Shown: in pieces, positions 49,429-64,000 of the stretch
How the letters are laid out: each line of letters begins with the position of its first letter
Numbering within the stretch: position 1 is the stretch's first letter
Assembly: GCA_037957365.1 (NCBI GenBank)
Contig: JARHVA010006309.1
Span: 673,501 to 737,500, forward strand
Source: Torreya grandis
Lineage: Eukaryota > Streptophyta > Pinopsida > Cupressales > Taxaceae
DNA length: 64,000 bases
Direction of reading: 5' to 3'
Program-made: the position numbers and the translations under genes
The notes under the pieces: generated by a model
Seen by the model: the letters and a program-made list of their open reading frames with translations, nothing else
Told to the model about the DNA's origin: nothing
Database searches by the model: none

Positions 49429-51531
49429 TGCATAGACATAACATATTCTCTTCCCTTCCATAGCTTTGACATGTGAATTCACAAACTCATGTTATCAAAC
49501 TTCTTTATATACTCAACACTATCAATTCCCTTACCATGATCTTAGTCATTCTCTTATTTATCTCTTATGAAATAAGAATATTTAAATCCATTTTTTCTCT
49601 ACCTTTTGACCCTACATACACCCAATTTACACATTTGCATCTCATTCACTTCATTTGTTCTCAAACTTCCTTTTATGTTATCTCTTGCACTAGCCTTGAT
49701 TTCACATTAAAATTTGACTTAAAAAAATATATATGATTCCTATAGCCTGAAGAGGTTTGTTCAAAATATATCATGCTTAAAAAAAATCCTATTTTCCACC
49801 TAAAAAATCTCCAACACCTCTCAAGGTCAACTCTCTACCATACACACTACCTCTTCTTTTCAAGCAGTGTCTCCTACTAGCCTTTTTCAGGCTCTTTTGC
49901 TTTGTATGGATCTGTACAAACTCAACCTAGGAAACCAAACCATTTTGAGGAAAAAATATATGGGTGTTATTTCATTTAAAAATAATTTATGAAATTAATC
50001 ATATATTATGTCACTTTTTCAATCTCTTCAAGGTCTCGGATTGGGCCTATTAGGTCTGTTTATACCATAATTGCTCATAGTGACAAATACCATCTATACA
50101 TGTATGTAAATGACCAATAAAACTCAAAATAATTTAGCACACGTGCACATCCAAATAATTAAAAAAAATTAAGTGATTTTATTGGTTTAGACTATCACAT
50201 TCTTCATTTTTCCATGGAAACCCTAGCATAAGGTTTGCCATAGACTACAAATTTTGAGAAGGTATAAAATTAAGTTTCAAACTCTCTATAAAGGTTTCAT
50301 ATGACTATAATTATTGTCTATGATTTTATAAACCTCCACACAAACATTATAATACATTGGAATCCCATTACGTAGCTTTTGTGTATTGACACATTCATGT
50401 TTTGAACCACATGTGCACACAGATACTAGACTATATAGACTTGGAAAGGGTTTCCTTGAGTTATTTTCTACCAAAATAAGTTATAAACCAAAACTAAGAA
50501 TTTTATAACCTCTATAATATGTTTAAAAAACTAATTAAATCAACATTTACTCTATATATCACCTTAGTACAACATTTCCATCAAGACCTTCCTTGATTGT
50601 GTATAGGTATACAATAGGTTACAAGCCTGATTGCTTATTATTGACAACCTCATTTTTAAAAAAACTTTGAAATATGTAAATAACTTGGAAAATAGTGAAA
50701 ACTTAGTTACCTCTATACAATTTTGTATATCCAAGTCATTTATCCAATAGTCCTTCTCACAAAGAGACATTCTCAGTCTTCTATCCATCGAATATGAATA
50801 ATACAAACATACTAGACTGCAACTTTGAATCACCTCAAAATATTTTTGAAACTAAAGTAAAAATACTTAAAACTCTATATATAAAATCATGAACCATCTT
50901 AAAAAAGACAAAAATATTACCAGGGACTTGTCATCATTACACCTTCCTTTACTAACAATTCTTACACAATCAAATCATTGCATTCATATAAGAAAGATAG
51001 AATTTTTGCTATTTATTTATTTAAATAAGAAACATATCTTCCATTTAATTGGATTTTAAAAAAAATTTATCCTTGAATCCAACCCCATACAACTCTCCTA
51101 CCTTGAATTACTCCTTAATAAATAAAAAACTACCTATATCAAAAAAATTCTATGACTACCTTAACTTCCTTCCAACTTCCTCATGTACATTAGCGAATGG
51201 AAAAACTAACTAACTTATAATTTAACCACCAATATGAATTATCATGTAGATCATGTATGGGTCAAACACTCTTTACTTTTAAGACACAAGGTCATGACTT
51301 TTTGACCTTTCACAATATTAAGAGACTTAAGAAATAAACAAAAATTTTAAATATTTGAAATGACCATTTAGGTGGGGAAAATGCCTAATTGGTTAAAATT
51401 CAAATTTGAAAACTTCATAACACTTATTAATGACTCTTATTAAACCTAAAATGACTAAAAAAACTTTATAATGACACATAATATGACAAATAGTCTAATA
51501 TGTACAATGAGATAGTGATGCTCCTGCATCA
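49429..51531 (-). repeat. 3' LTR of element D
   Basis: 2103 bp matching 53439-55531. The plus-strand start is TGCATAGACATAACATATT and the end is CTCCTGCATCA. Matching blocks include 49840-49900 with 53855-53910, 50560-50660 with 54575-54660 and 51240-51330 with 55240-55325. The LTRs differ at perhaps one base in six by eye. Short open frames inside (49473-49736, 50564-50833) are not conserved in the other copy. Confidence 0.85.
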
Positions 51532-53422
<1,891 letters not shown>

Positions 53423-53433
53423 CTTTGATACCA
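53423..53433 (-). promoter_or_regulatory. Primer-binding site of element D (initiator-Met tRNA type)
   Basis: On the minus strand TGGTATCAAAG, differing from the canonical TGGTATCAGAG by one transition, five bases inside the LTR end. It fixes the element's orientation. Confidence 0.82.
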
Positions 53434-53438
53434 CATTA

Positions 53439-55531
53439 TGTAGAGACGTAACATATTATCTACCCTTACATAACTCTGAAACTTGCATTCACAAAATCAT
53501 ACTATCAAACTTCTCTATTTACTCTGCATTGTCTATTCCCTTACTAGGTTATTTGTCATTCTCTTCTTGATATCTCATGAAATACAAATTTTTTAATCCA
53601 TTTATTTTCTAAATTTAGACCATGCATACACATCACATCCACATTTGTATCTCATTCACTTCACTTGTTCTCAAACTTCGTTTTGTGTTATCTCTCACAC
53701 AAGCCTTGATGTCACATTACAACTTGACTTAAAACAAGATATAGGCTTCCTCTAGCCTTAATAAATTTATTAAGATTATATAATAATTAAAAAACTCCTA
53801 TTTTCCCCATAACCAATCTCTAAATCCTCTCAACTCAACTCTATACCATACACACAACCTCTTCTTTTCAAGCAGGGTCTCCTACTAGCCATTTTTAGGC
53901 TCTTTTACTTTGTACAGATCCATACAAACTCAACTATGGAAAACAAACCATTTTAAAGACACCCTATATGGTTTTTTTTTTCATTTCACAAGAATTAATT
54001 ACATTAATCATTCAATATACCACTTTTTAAACCTCTTCAATGTCTCAGATTAGGCCTATTAGGTATAATTATATCCTATTTGCTCACAGTACCAAATATA
54101 CATCCACACATGTACATAAATGATAAAAAGACCTAAAAATCATTTAAAAACACATGATCATCCACCTAGTTACAAAATTTTAAGTGATTTCACCTATTCA
54201 TTCCCTCATGATCTTACTTTTTTAATAGAGACCCTAACGTAGGATTTGTCACAGACTACATAGTTTAAGAAGGTATAAAATTAAGTTTCAATCCCTCTAT
54301 AGGGTTTCATATGAATATAATTATTTTCTATTATTGTTTCTACTTCCACACAACTTTCCAATTCATTGGAATCCTATTATGTAGATTTTGTAGATTTACA
54401 CATTCACATTTTAAACCCCCTGTCCACATGGATACTAAACTGTATGAACCCAAGAAAGGTTTCCTTTAGTTATTTTACACCAAAATGAGTTATAAACAAA
54501 AATAAGTGTTTGATAACCTCTATATTATGTTTACACACCATTATATATCAAAATTTACTATATATGTTACCTCATTATAAAATTTCTAATAGGATCTTGC
54601 CTGATTATGTATAGGTATACAATATGTTACAGGCTTGATTGTTTATTGTTGACAACCTCATTTTTTGAAAATATTTTAAATATGTAAATAAATTGTACAA
54701 TAGTGAAAAAATACTTAACTATATACAATTTTATATCTTCAGGGCATTTATCCAAGAGTCCTCATAAACAGACATTCTCAGTCCTTTATCCACTTAATAT
54801 AAATAATACAGATGGACTAGACTACAACTTTGAATCACCTCATAAGATTTTTGAAACTAATGTAAAAAATACTAATAAATCCATTTATAAATCATGAACC
54901 ATCTTACCAAATATATAAATATTACCAAAAACTTATTATCATCACACCTTTCTTTACTAATAATTCTTCCACAATCAAAATATTTACATTTATACAAGAA
55001 ATACAAAGTCTATGCTCTTTGTTTATCCGAAAAAGAAAATCCTCTTAATTTACTCAAGTTTTTAAAAAAAATCTTATTGAATCCAACCCCATACAAATCT
55101 CCTTCCTTGAATCACTCATTAACCCAAAAAAACTACCTATATCAAAAAACTTCTATAACTGCCTTAACTTGCTTCCAACTTCCTCTTGTATAATGGGGAA
55201 TGGAAAAACTAACTGACATAACTTAATAACCAATATGAACTATCATGTGTATCATGTATTTATTGAACACTTTTAACTGCTAAGACACAAGGTCATGAAA
55301 TTTTGATCTTTCACAACATTAAGAGACCTGAGAAATGATTAAAAAATTTAAATTATTTGAAATGAACATTTAGGTAGGAAAATGCCTAAATGGTTCAAAT
55401 TAAAATTTGAAAACTTTCTAAAACTTTTAGTTGACCCTTACCAACCTAGAATGACCAAAAAAACATGATAATGACTCACAATATGACAATTAGTACAATA
55501 TATACAATGAGGTAGTGATGCTACTACATCA
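53439..55531 (-). repeat. 5' LTR of element D
   Basis: 2093 bp, start (plus strand) TGTAGAGACGTAACATATT and end CTACTACATCA. On its own strand it begins TGATGTAGTAGCATCAC and ends TCTCTACA. The downstream neighbour at 55532 is the resumed C LTR. Frames at 54703-54897 and 54894-55193 show no domain. Confidence 0.85.
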
Positions 55532-56099
55532 CCTAGAGTATATAGAATCAACTAAAAGAGATGAGTAGAGGAGGCAAAGACAACATAGTATTTTAAAAAT
55601 TATAGAAAGAGAGCCTAATATGTCTATTTATTTGATCATAAAAATAGAAAAAAATTAGCAGAATTAATCTAGGAGTGATGAGCAAGAAACATCACAATAA
55701 ATATGATATCAATAAGCAAAGAGTGAGAAGAATCATACCATCATCTATTAACAAAATCAATTGAGAAAGGTGGATGATCTAAAGCTACTGAGTTGGTGTT
55801 TGGAAAAGGGAGTTAAAGCCTCCTATAGATTGGTGTGTACAAATCAGATAATTGGTTCTTCTTAGCAAGTGGGTACTTACTAAATCATTGGTTCAAGTCA
55901 GTTCTTGACTATTTGGAGTTGGTGCCTCAATTTTAGTGGGTGATCAAAAATCATGTTGACTCATTGCATATCTAATTTAGGACATGTAGTCTATGTGATG
56001 ATAATTGTGTGTATTCTTCCCTTTAAGGTTTTCCTACCTATAAAATGTGTTATGTCTTTATGTTCTTTGTTGTGGTTTGATTGTTGTATGGATTCTACA
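55532..56099 (+). repeat. 3' LTR of element C, part 2
   Basis: Resumes exactly where part 1 stops, with CCTAGAGTATA, and matches 42550-43121 through AGAAAGAGAGCCTAAT, CCTCCTATAGATTGGTGT and TGTGTTATGTCTTTATGTT to the end near TGGATTCTACA. Confidence 0.85.
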
Positions 56100-59000
56100 T
56101 TGATGCTTTACTAATAAACTAAATAATTAGAATAAAGTTTTAAGAAATTACTAATTCACCCTTCATCTTAGTACCTTTGCTTCCAACAATGGATTCATAT
56201 AATGTGTCCTCCATTTCGCACTTAATAGATACATAAACACTATGTACTATTGTAATTCATAACTAGACTTTCAAACTCCTTTATTTCTTTTAATTCCTTT
56301 TATTAAAAAACCAATATCTTTCACTTCATTAGGTCCTATTATTTTATCATGTTATGTACTTATGCCTATATTGAAATTTTTAGTGCATTTTATAGTCATT
56401 TAGTTTTAGTAATTGACCATTATGGGATTCTCATTATATAACCTCTTTCACCATTGAAAAATCTATTAAAACATGTAATTCCTTATTCTTAACATTATTA
56501 AAAATGTTAATCTAGTTGAATTATTAAAAAATCATATTTTTGTTTTAAATATTTGAAATCTAAATTAACACTTAAGAATTCATTTGTGATAAAATTTTGA
56601 AATAATTCATGAATATTTCCAATAGAAAATATGGATAAATGTTGAGATAGCATCAAAATATTAAGTTAATATTGCACATATAATTAAAAATAGTCATGGC
56701 ATCATTCAAATACTTAAAAATGCTATTTGGATAAACATTATTTATTAAATAATTTTTTTTTTCAATATGGTTTTATATCATTAAAAAAAATATCAAAAAA
56801 AGATTATGAAACAAGTTTTTTATTTTTTATTTTTTACCTTGTTGGAATGTATTTACTAAGGTAGCAATGGTTTATAACAAATAGTGTAAGTATACTATGT
56901 AATAAAAACTTATTTTATTCAACAATGTGGGTTCTCCCACTTGTCATTCTAGTTGTAAACACTGAGATTTAGTAGTAGATACTTTTTAATGTCAATCTTG
57001 ACCTGCCTTAACATTATATTACTTGTAAATACATATTTGGATCTTGTACACCCTTCTCTACTATCAACATATTTTATATGGATATATAATTCTTAATTAT
57101 ATATCAATCACATACAATAAATATATTATTAATAATATCATACTTAGATGATCAATAAATCATCATATTAATATTATTTCATTTAATACAAGTCTATTAG
57201 ACTGAAATTATTTTAGACTTCCATAGGTGTAGAGGTCTAACTAACACTTCCCCACATTTATAAATGGTATTTTTTTTATATTAAATCATGTTTATGGGTA
57301 AACCCATATGTTTCTCATGTTAGAGGCACTATAAATTACCCAATTATATTATATAACTGAATAGTATGTCTTTGGATATTTGATAATGTAGCATTGTTAA
57401 ACAAACACTACGCAAGTATATTTTTTCACTTGCACATTTAAATAGGTTGTCCTAAACTTTCAACTTAAAAATCCAATAACAAGGAGTATGACCTACCTAA
57501 CTCTAAAAAACCTAATCCAAGTCAAATTTTCCATTTATAAATTATTAAAAGATAAATTACTACTTGCATTCATTTAATAAGAAAGATTATATGCATACAC
57601 CTAATAGGGAGAACTACTTACAGTTTGAATCCCTATTTGAGTTTTGAATACATAGTAAAAAAATAAACCACTACTTATGGATTACTTGAGTTTAACTCAA
57701 CCCACCCTTTCCCCCTTTTATAGGTCTAAATCTTGTGTAAAAGTTAGACCTAGTGTTCTAAAGAGGAGGTAGGTTTCTAGATATTGTAGACATAAAAATC
57801 CCATGATATCACATATAAATACATCCTTAAAAGAATAAAAATGTCTTGTACCATAACATATATGCATAATACACTTTGATAAATCTATATTAAGATAAAT
57901 ATCATTTGTCACATGTGTATACAAACTAGCATTTTATTCTAGGCAGTTTGAGACACCTAGTTCTTGATCTTAGTGACTCAAATTGTACTTATGATCATTA
58001 TTGACACTTAAAAATAGTATAATACTTTTCAAAACCTAAAATAATATAAGCATATAAATATATTAGGTCATTTCCGTTTATATCATGTGTAATCATTCAA
58101 TCATATTTAACTTTAGTATCCAAATCACTGATTTATTGTAATATAATAAGAAATATGAATTTTTTCAGTGTTTTATATTTTTAATATAGGAGTTAGTTAA
58201 AAGTATTAAAAAAATATTGGTATACATATTTATATATTGAGAAAATCAAACCCTAGTATTTCATTACAATTTCATCCTTCATTCTAGAATTTCATATTTG
58301 TGAATCTAGATAATAGTTGCTGACCTGATTTATGATTTTACCTTGCTGAAATATTACACACTGCTATAATGGACATACATAGTTTCTATTTTTTAACTCA
58401 ATATATGATTTTCATCATTACACATTATTTTCCATTACTATGCAAAATCTATAACTACTATGTATTTCAAGGGATTGAATCTTGGTGTAATAATTCTATG
58501 GCTGAAATTAAAAATTAACAATATCTAGCCTTCATTAATTCATATTATTTTAATATTAAATAACATATTATTCATTTTACCAAAATGAGTAAAATTATAG
58601 TGCATTAATCCTTTTTCTTCTCCCCCAAAACCTAAAATTTATGTTAATTACTATACTGCACCCATTATTCATCATAAGTTTATATTGGATTCCACAGTCT
58701 ACATTGTCACCATAAAAAGAGGGATAATGCCCCATAATTCACATTAAAATGGAGTTATTTAACATGATTATCCTCATCCTCATTAATTTTACATGATGCC
58801 TTCCACTCTAGCTAAAGCATATTACATCATTGACCAAGTAAAAATTACCCATGCTAATATTTATATCCTTGAAATACTAAAAAATCTATTTTTTAGAAGG
58901 ACGTCCTATATGAGAAGAATACATAAATTTCATTCTTTATCTCCATTATGAATGCATTAAAATTTATAAAATAGATTATTTCATTGAAAAGAATACTTTC

Positions 59001-60927
59001 CCACAAAACACACAATAGATACAAATAACTCATTATTCATTTAGGTTATAATTGAAATAAAAACATTAAGTGTATATTAATAGTTAATAGACCAAGAATT
59101 AATACTCTAAAAATTAATTTATTTTAAAAAGTGGCTATCAATATGGATGTTTATTTAAAAATAAAATAAAATCATAAAACAATTCGATAATATTCCATGT
59201 GAATTACATGGATCAATATCATTCAATGTAAATTTCAGACCTAAGACATTGCCTACACTATTTTAGATCATGCCCAATCATATTAATTGCATTTTTATTT
59301 TGGTTTAACTTTGGAAAAAGGTTTTAAAAGAATTATAATATACATTTCACAAAGGTATGCAATTTAGGTATGATGGATACTTGTATAGATGTGTATAAGA
59401 TAATGATCCTTTCAAATATTTTAAAATGATAAAATATAATATTGTACACAATTCATAATCAAATTCTATAAATTATTCTATAGTAATTATTAAAACTATT
59501 CCAATAGATCAAATCTAGGTTGGATAATCAAGTACAATAAATGAAAATGAGTCAATTATGAGCATTAATTAAGAAATAAAGAAGTAACCAAAATTTATTT
59601 TAGATAAAAAGGAGATAATTATAGATCTTCCTCTTCTGGTCAATTCATAAAATCTAACTTATATAGTTACATATGATTATGATAGTGATAATAATGATAA
59701 TGAAATGTAAGATAATTTACATGATTATTTATGCAAGAAAATTTTTAATGCTATTGAATGCTATTGATCTATATGAATATTTTTATGTTAGTATATTTAC
59801 ATCTATTTTTAAAGTAGATTATCGATATAATGTATTTATAAATTGTATTGATAAATCAAATATGTTTACTCAAGGAAAATATAAAGAGCACAAATAGAAG
59901 ACAATAATTATTGATAGTAAACATAATCATATTGTAAATAATCTTTTAAATTTTAACTCACACCACAAGCCTCATATTTTCAATCCACCACCATCATTTT
60001 TTTATAATCAAACATAAATGAGGCTTAATAAACATGGAAAAATAATACATGTTTAAAAACTTAGGAAACAATGTGTAATTTCTAGATACAATACCTTCCT
60101 CAACACTATAGGTAACCAATATTATATATAAAGCAGGCATAGTATTAAAAATGTTACTTGATCAAATTTAGACTCCATTATCTAATAATGCACATATATC
60201 TATGAGATGTATTAAATATTAGGAAGGCAAATCATAATGTGATTACCGAGAATAACTATAATGGAACAAAAAAATATATAGCATTACAATAGAAATGAAA
60301 AAAGTATAGAAAGAAAGGTATCACTAAGGTAATCCAACGATAGAAAAATTAATAATTAGTATAAGCTATAACTGTGATCAACACATATATACAAAATGAA
60401 AAATTAAAAAGAATCCATGAAAATAAACATTGACTATTACAATAAATTGATGAAGAAGAATTCACAAGCATGTGTATTATTATGTTCTTATAATAGTTTA
60501 GACATAAATTTTTGTATCAAACACATTATATGTTTTCCAAGATCAATTTAAAATATTAAACTACTAATTACTTATGGGGAAAAGTTCATTAATATGTGTG
60601 TATGGGTGATGTAACCTACCATAAGATTTACATTGGGACAACAATAGTAAGAATATGTGCAAGCTACACTAGAAAAACTAAATCAATAAATAATTATATT
60701 ATATGATAAAAACACAATCAATATTTTCCAATATGTTAAAGATAACTTCAACCATAAGGGAAAATCTTCAAAGATAATTGCAAAAAATATCTTCAAAGAT
60801 CATAAATAATGGAAGACAATGTAATATGTATGCAAAATTCATGAAAACATAAAAAAATAAAAGAAGAACCAAGTCAAATATACCCATATGATGATAATTA
60901 TGAATTAAAAATATTTGTCTTAGATAT

Positions 60928-60931
<4 letters not shown>
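56100..60931. other. Unassigned AT-rich stretch right of element C
   Basis: Very AT-rich DNA with many A and T runs. Minor frames (57718-57924 minus, 59673-59897) contain no domain. I noticed no LTR pair, terminal inverted repeat or RNA gene. It is probably relics too old to recognise by eye. Confidence 0.5.

Positions 60932-60998
<67 letters not shown>
60932..60998. repeat. (TA)n microsatellite
   Basis: About 33 uninterrupted TA units. Any frame across it (for example the Ile-Tyr repeat on the minus strand) is an artefact. Confidence 0.97.
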
Positions 60999-61004
<6 letters not shown>

Positions 61005-64000
61005 TATAAAAGTAGGACCTAAGCATGACATGTTCTCTAGTTTAGATTGTCAATATATCACATTTTCAAATATTATATATTTGTTTTCATAAAAACATGA
61101 ATTTAATAGTATATATGAGTGGGATGATGATATTTATGTTCTAATATTACATGGATTCATAGATATAGGACATTACTTCACCTAAGAGCCATGCCAGTGT
61201 TTGGTGCATATTACTCAACATGTTATATAATCACAAGTTATATCTTCCTAGGGTTTTTCCCATTTATCATGTTGACCTACATTAATTTATTAAACATGAC
61301 TTGTTATTTTTTATATTCAATTAAATGTTACATTTCATGGATAGTTTACTTTAGTATTATTTGACATTGACATACATTAATGGTGTATACTAGTTTGACT
61401 TGTTCTATGCTACATTATTTTTATTTAATTTAATATATAGGTTGATATTTTGTCATATTTTGTGTGGTTATTTAATTATCATTTGATTTTTTTTGATTGA
61501 GTGTGTCATTGTATATGATTCTTTCTTTCTTATAATAATATTGTTTGATTGATATTTCATTTCATGACTATTCCTTTCAAACCTTTCCTTCTTATGTGAC
61601 CTCATCTTTATTAAACTTTCAATATATGGATATTTATTTGTACCCTTGCCTTATATTGCATTATATAATCCATTATTTATTGATCTTACCTTATTTGGCA
61701 TTTCAAGTTATTACCTATTATTTTGTTATGTGTGTCATGGCCATGACATCATGTGCTTATGAGTAAATAAAGATTTGATTGTATATTGAGTTTTATGATT
61801 TTTTCATGTCATGATGCATCAAATGTAACTCCATATGTTTGTGTGGTACCATGAAACATAACATGAATCTTCATGTGTATTTTATTATGCAATGCACATA
61901 TCAATGATTGTTACTAATTCATGTCTAATTTATAAATTTATATTGGCATGACACTTTTATACCTCACACTATATGTTTAATATATTATCTGATGATATAT
62001 TCATACTATGATAACATATTATCCAAATTTTTGCACATTATTCTAGATTATTTCATATTTTTGTATAACATAATCCAACTACATATATTATTTTAAAAAT
62101 TTAATATGTGGTCTTTACTATTTATCTAAAAATGAGATCACAGTAGCAAGCTTGTGATAAATATTCAAGCATCCATGTATAGGAAATTCACATTTTGGGA
62201 TGGATTACATGATTTAAAGAGTTAGTAAATGGTATACATTATTATCTTAGTTCTAATTATGGGACAAATGTTTTTAGATTGAGATAGGTTTTGGGGGTAT
62301 GTGTGATGCATTTACAAACATTTTACAACATGATTTATATGTTTTGAAATATCTATAGTTAGGGAAAATTTTGGATACACATGTACGACATCCTATATTA
62401 TGAAATAAGGGTTGCTAGAGACACTGCTAATGAAACTAAAGATCTCAACATTTTGAGCCCATCTTTAGGACCCATCAATAGGAGAGACTGATTTTATTTA
62501 AAAAATAATACATTTTAAAATATAAATAAGATGAGCTTTGGATTTTTGACCTTTCACCTTCCAAGATGCATTTATTTTTTCATTAAATTTAGTAAGGGTT
62601 TCCAAGCATTACTAATGATAAATCCATCATCCTTATTTAGATTATTGGGAATCTTTTCTATTTTGAAACCCTCTTGTATTTATCTTTCCTTCAATTGGTT
62701 AACCTTTACAATAATATTGGCATCTTCTACACAGATTTGATGTTTAAGACTAAAGAAATATTTAGCTAGTATAGATTTTTTTATTCATTTATGTAGGATA
62801 TCTCAAGTGTGTTATTATAGTCTAATTTGTTAGGATATCTCTATTTCATTGATGTAGATTCTGCCACATGAACAATGTATTTAACAAACTCCACTGAGTA
62901 GTAATGGATCTTGAGGCTCTTTTTCTATATCTAGTTTATCTCTCAAAGTGTCTAAAGGGGTGAAAATTACTTTGATACCATTTTGGGAAAGGATGTGAGA
63001 AATCCTATATAATTTTAACACTATTTGGATGAGATTTGGATCATGAACATTATTCAGGCATCCACTATTTCATTTAGTTTAATGTTGGCACTGATTAGAT
63101 CTGATTATGGCATGTGAACATTATTCATGCACACACAATAATATATTTTATATTTTCAAAAACATGACATTAATGTGAAATTCATGGCACTAAATGTTAC
63201 ATTATAAATCTATATTTCTATGTGATTTTGTTGATTAAATGTAATTGAGCTTAATATAGGCTTCCTATTTCATCTTGATGATCAGAATGATTTAAATCAG
63301 TAGTGTGGTTGAGGTTTAACATCATTCAATGGCATAAAAGTATTCATTATGATTGATACACTTATTTTCCCAAATTTTGGGTCTTTCCTTAGTAAATTTA
63401 TGCATGGGATAATGATCACCACTAATTTCCAATGCTTTAGTAGAATGCCCAATTCTCCAAATGCTTCAGTAGGAAGAATATTTTTCCAATGCCTCAACAA
63501 GAAACTTCATTTGGAACAACACCATGGGGAAACACAGTTCACCTGCTGATATGTGTATTATTTTCTTTTTATTTAAGTATCAAAAGTTTCATTTTCATTT
63601 CACAAATGGATATTGATTGTTTCATGTTCAGATCAGTTTTCATGAAAAAATATGGACATTTGGAGCCTTCTCCCAAAGATAAAGTGTGTTTAAGTAGACT
63701 CAGTTACGTCTCTTTAACCCTTTAATGTAGAATTATATTTCATTTCCATATTAAAATAAAATGTAGGCATTTTAATATATTTAAATTTAGTATTAGACAT
63801 TCAACAATGTTAGTATTCACCTACATTCACCTTACATGACTTGTGCATGAACATATGTATCTTGTATACCCTTATATCCTATCCATGTGATTTATATGGA
63901 TTTTACCTTCTTTATTTTATATTAGTCACCTAGAATAATTCCATATTCCATGCATATCCAATCCACTTTCATACTAATAAAGTTACCTAATCACTAAATT
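60999..64000. other. Unassigned stretch to window end
   Basis: AT-rich with slightly higher complexity between 62400 and 63740. Short frames on both strands (61545-61766, 62531-62740, 63297-63500 minus, 63489-63725) have no recognisable domain; the stretch at 63297-63549 is open on both strands, which argues for chance. It is possibly the edge of another decayed element continuing outside the window. Confidence 0.45.

Noticed and set aside
49473..50833. Several frames of 60-90 codons in and around 49.5-50.8 kb
   Set aside because: They lie in an element D LTR, and the corresponding parts of the other LTR are not open in the same frames.
60768..61031. Minus-strand frame with an Ile-Tyr repeat resembling a membrane protein
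   Set aside because: It is produced by the TA microsatellite; the sequence either side has no protein-like support.
63297..63549. Overlapping open frames on both strands
   Set aside because: Both strands being open over the same 200 bases, with no domain in either, is expected by chance somewhere in a window of this size.

Overview
This window is non-genic plant nuclear DNA made almost entirely of old, nested LTR retrotransposons. The sequence is very AT-rich (roughly 70% or more by eye) and CpG dinucleotides are scarce. No open reading frame longer than about 160 codons survives. Recognisable plant retroelement protein domains are broken by stops and frameshifts, many of which look like C-to-T or G-to-A changes. 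Very long LTRs (3.6-4.5 kb), deep decay and nesting suggest a land plant with a large, repeat-filled and heavily methylated genome; I cannot name the species. I see no intact host gene, tRNA, rRNA or CRISPR, and no prokaryotic-type system.

Layout. (1) 68-3688 is a long LTR of family B in plus orientation. (2) 4548-28038 is element B, a minus-strand Ty3/gypsy (Tat-like) element. Its 3' LTR is 4548-8232, its protease remnant 8930-9223, its gag remnant about 25.0-26.1 kb, its primer-binding site 26791-26799, and the terminal 1.2 kb of its 5' LTR lies at 26802-28038. I find no reverse transcriptase or integrase for it. The LTR at 68-3688 and the one at 4548-8232 face each other, forming an inverted repeat with about 3.6-kb arms around an 859-bp spacer. 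(3) 9447-24997 is element A, a plus-strand Tat-lineage Ty3/gypsy element with 4.5-kb LTRs. It is inserted into B between B's gag and protease. Its domain order is gag, extra RNase H, reverse transcriptase, RNase H, integrase, and its primer-binding site resembles the tRNA-Asp type. (4) 28039-41802 is mostly unassigned AT-rich DNA with one coding-like remnant, a weak direct-repeat pair about 4.4 kb apart and a TA/TG microsatellite. (5) 41803-56099 is element C, a Tork-like Ty1/copia element with 1.3-kb LTRs that contain a 21-bp tandem array. Its 3' LTR is split by (6) 49429-55531, element D, a minus-strand non-autonomous element with 2.1-kb LTRs and a 1.9-kb internal region. (7) 56100-64000 is unassigned AT-rich DNA.

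The order of events read from the nesting is B before A, and C before D. None of the elements is likely to encode a working protein. The more interesting content is structural: the facing B LTRs, the reconstruction of B across the A insertion, tandem arrays inside LTRs, and a pol-less B that retains gag and protease. All alignments were made by eye, so boundaries are good to a few bases only where terminal motifs are quoted.
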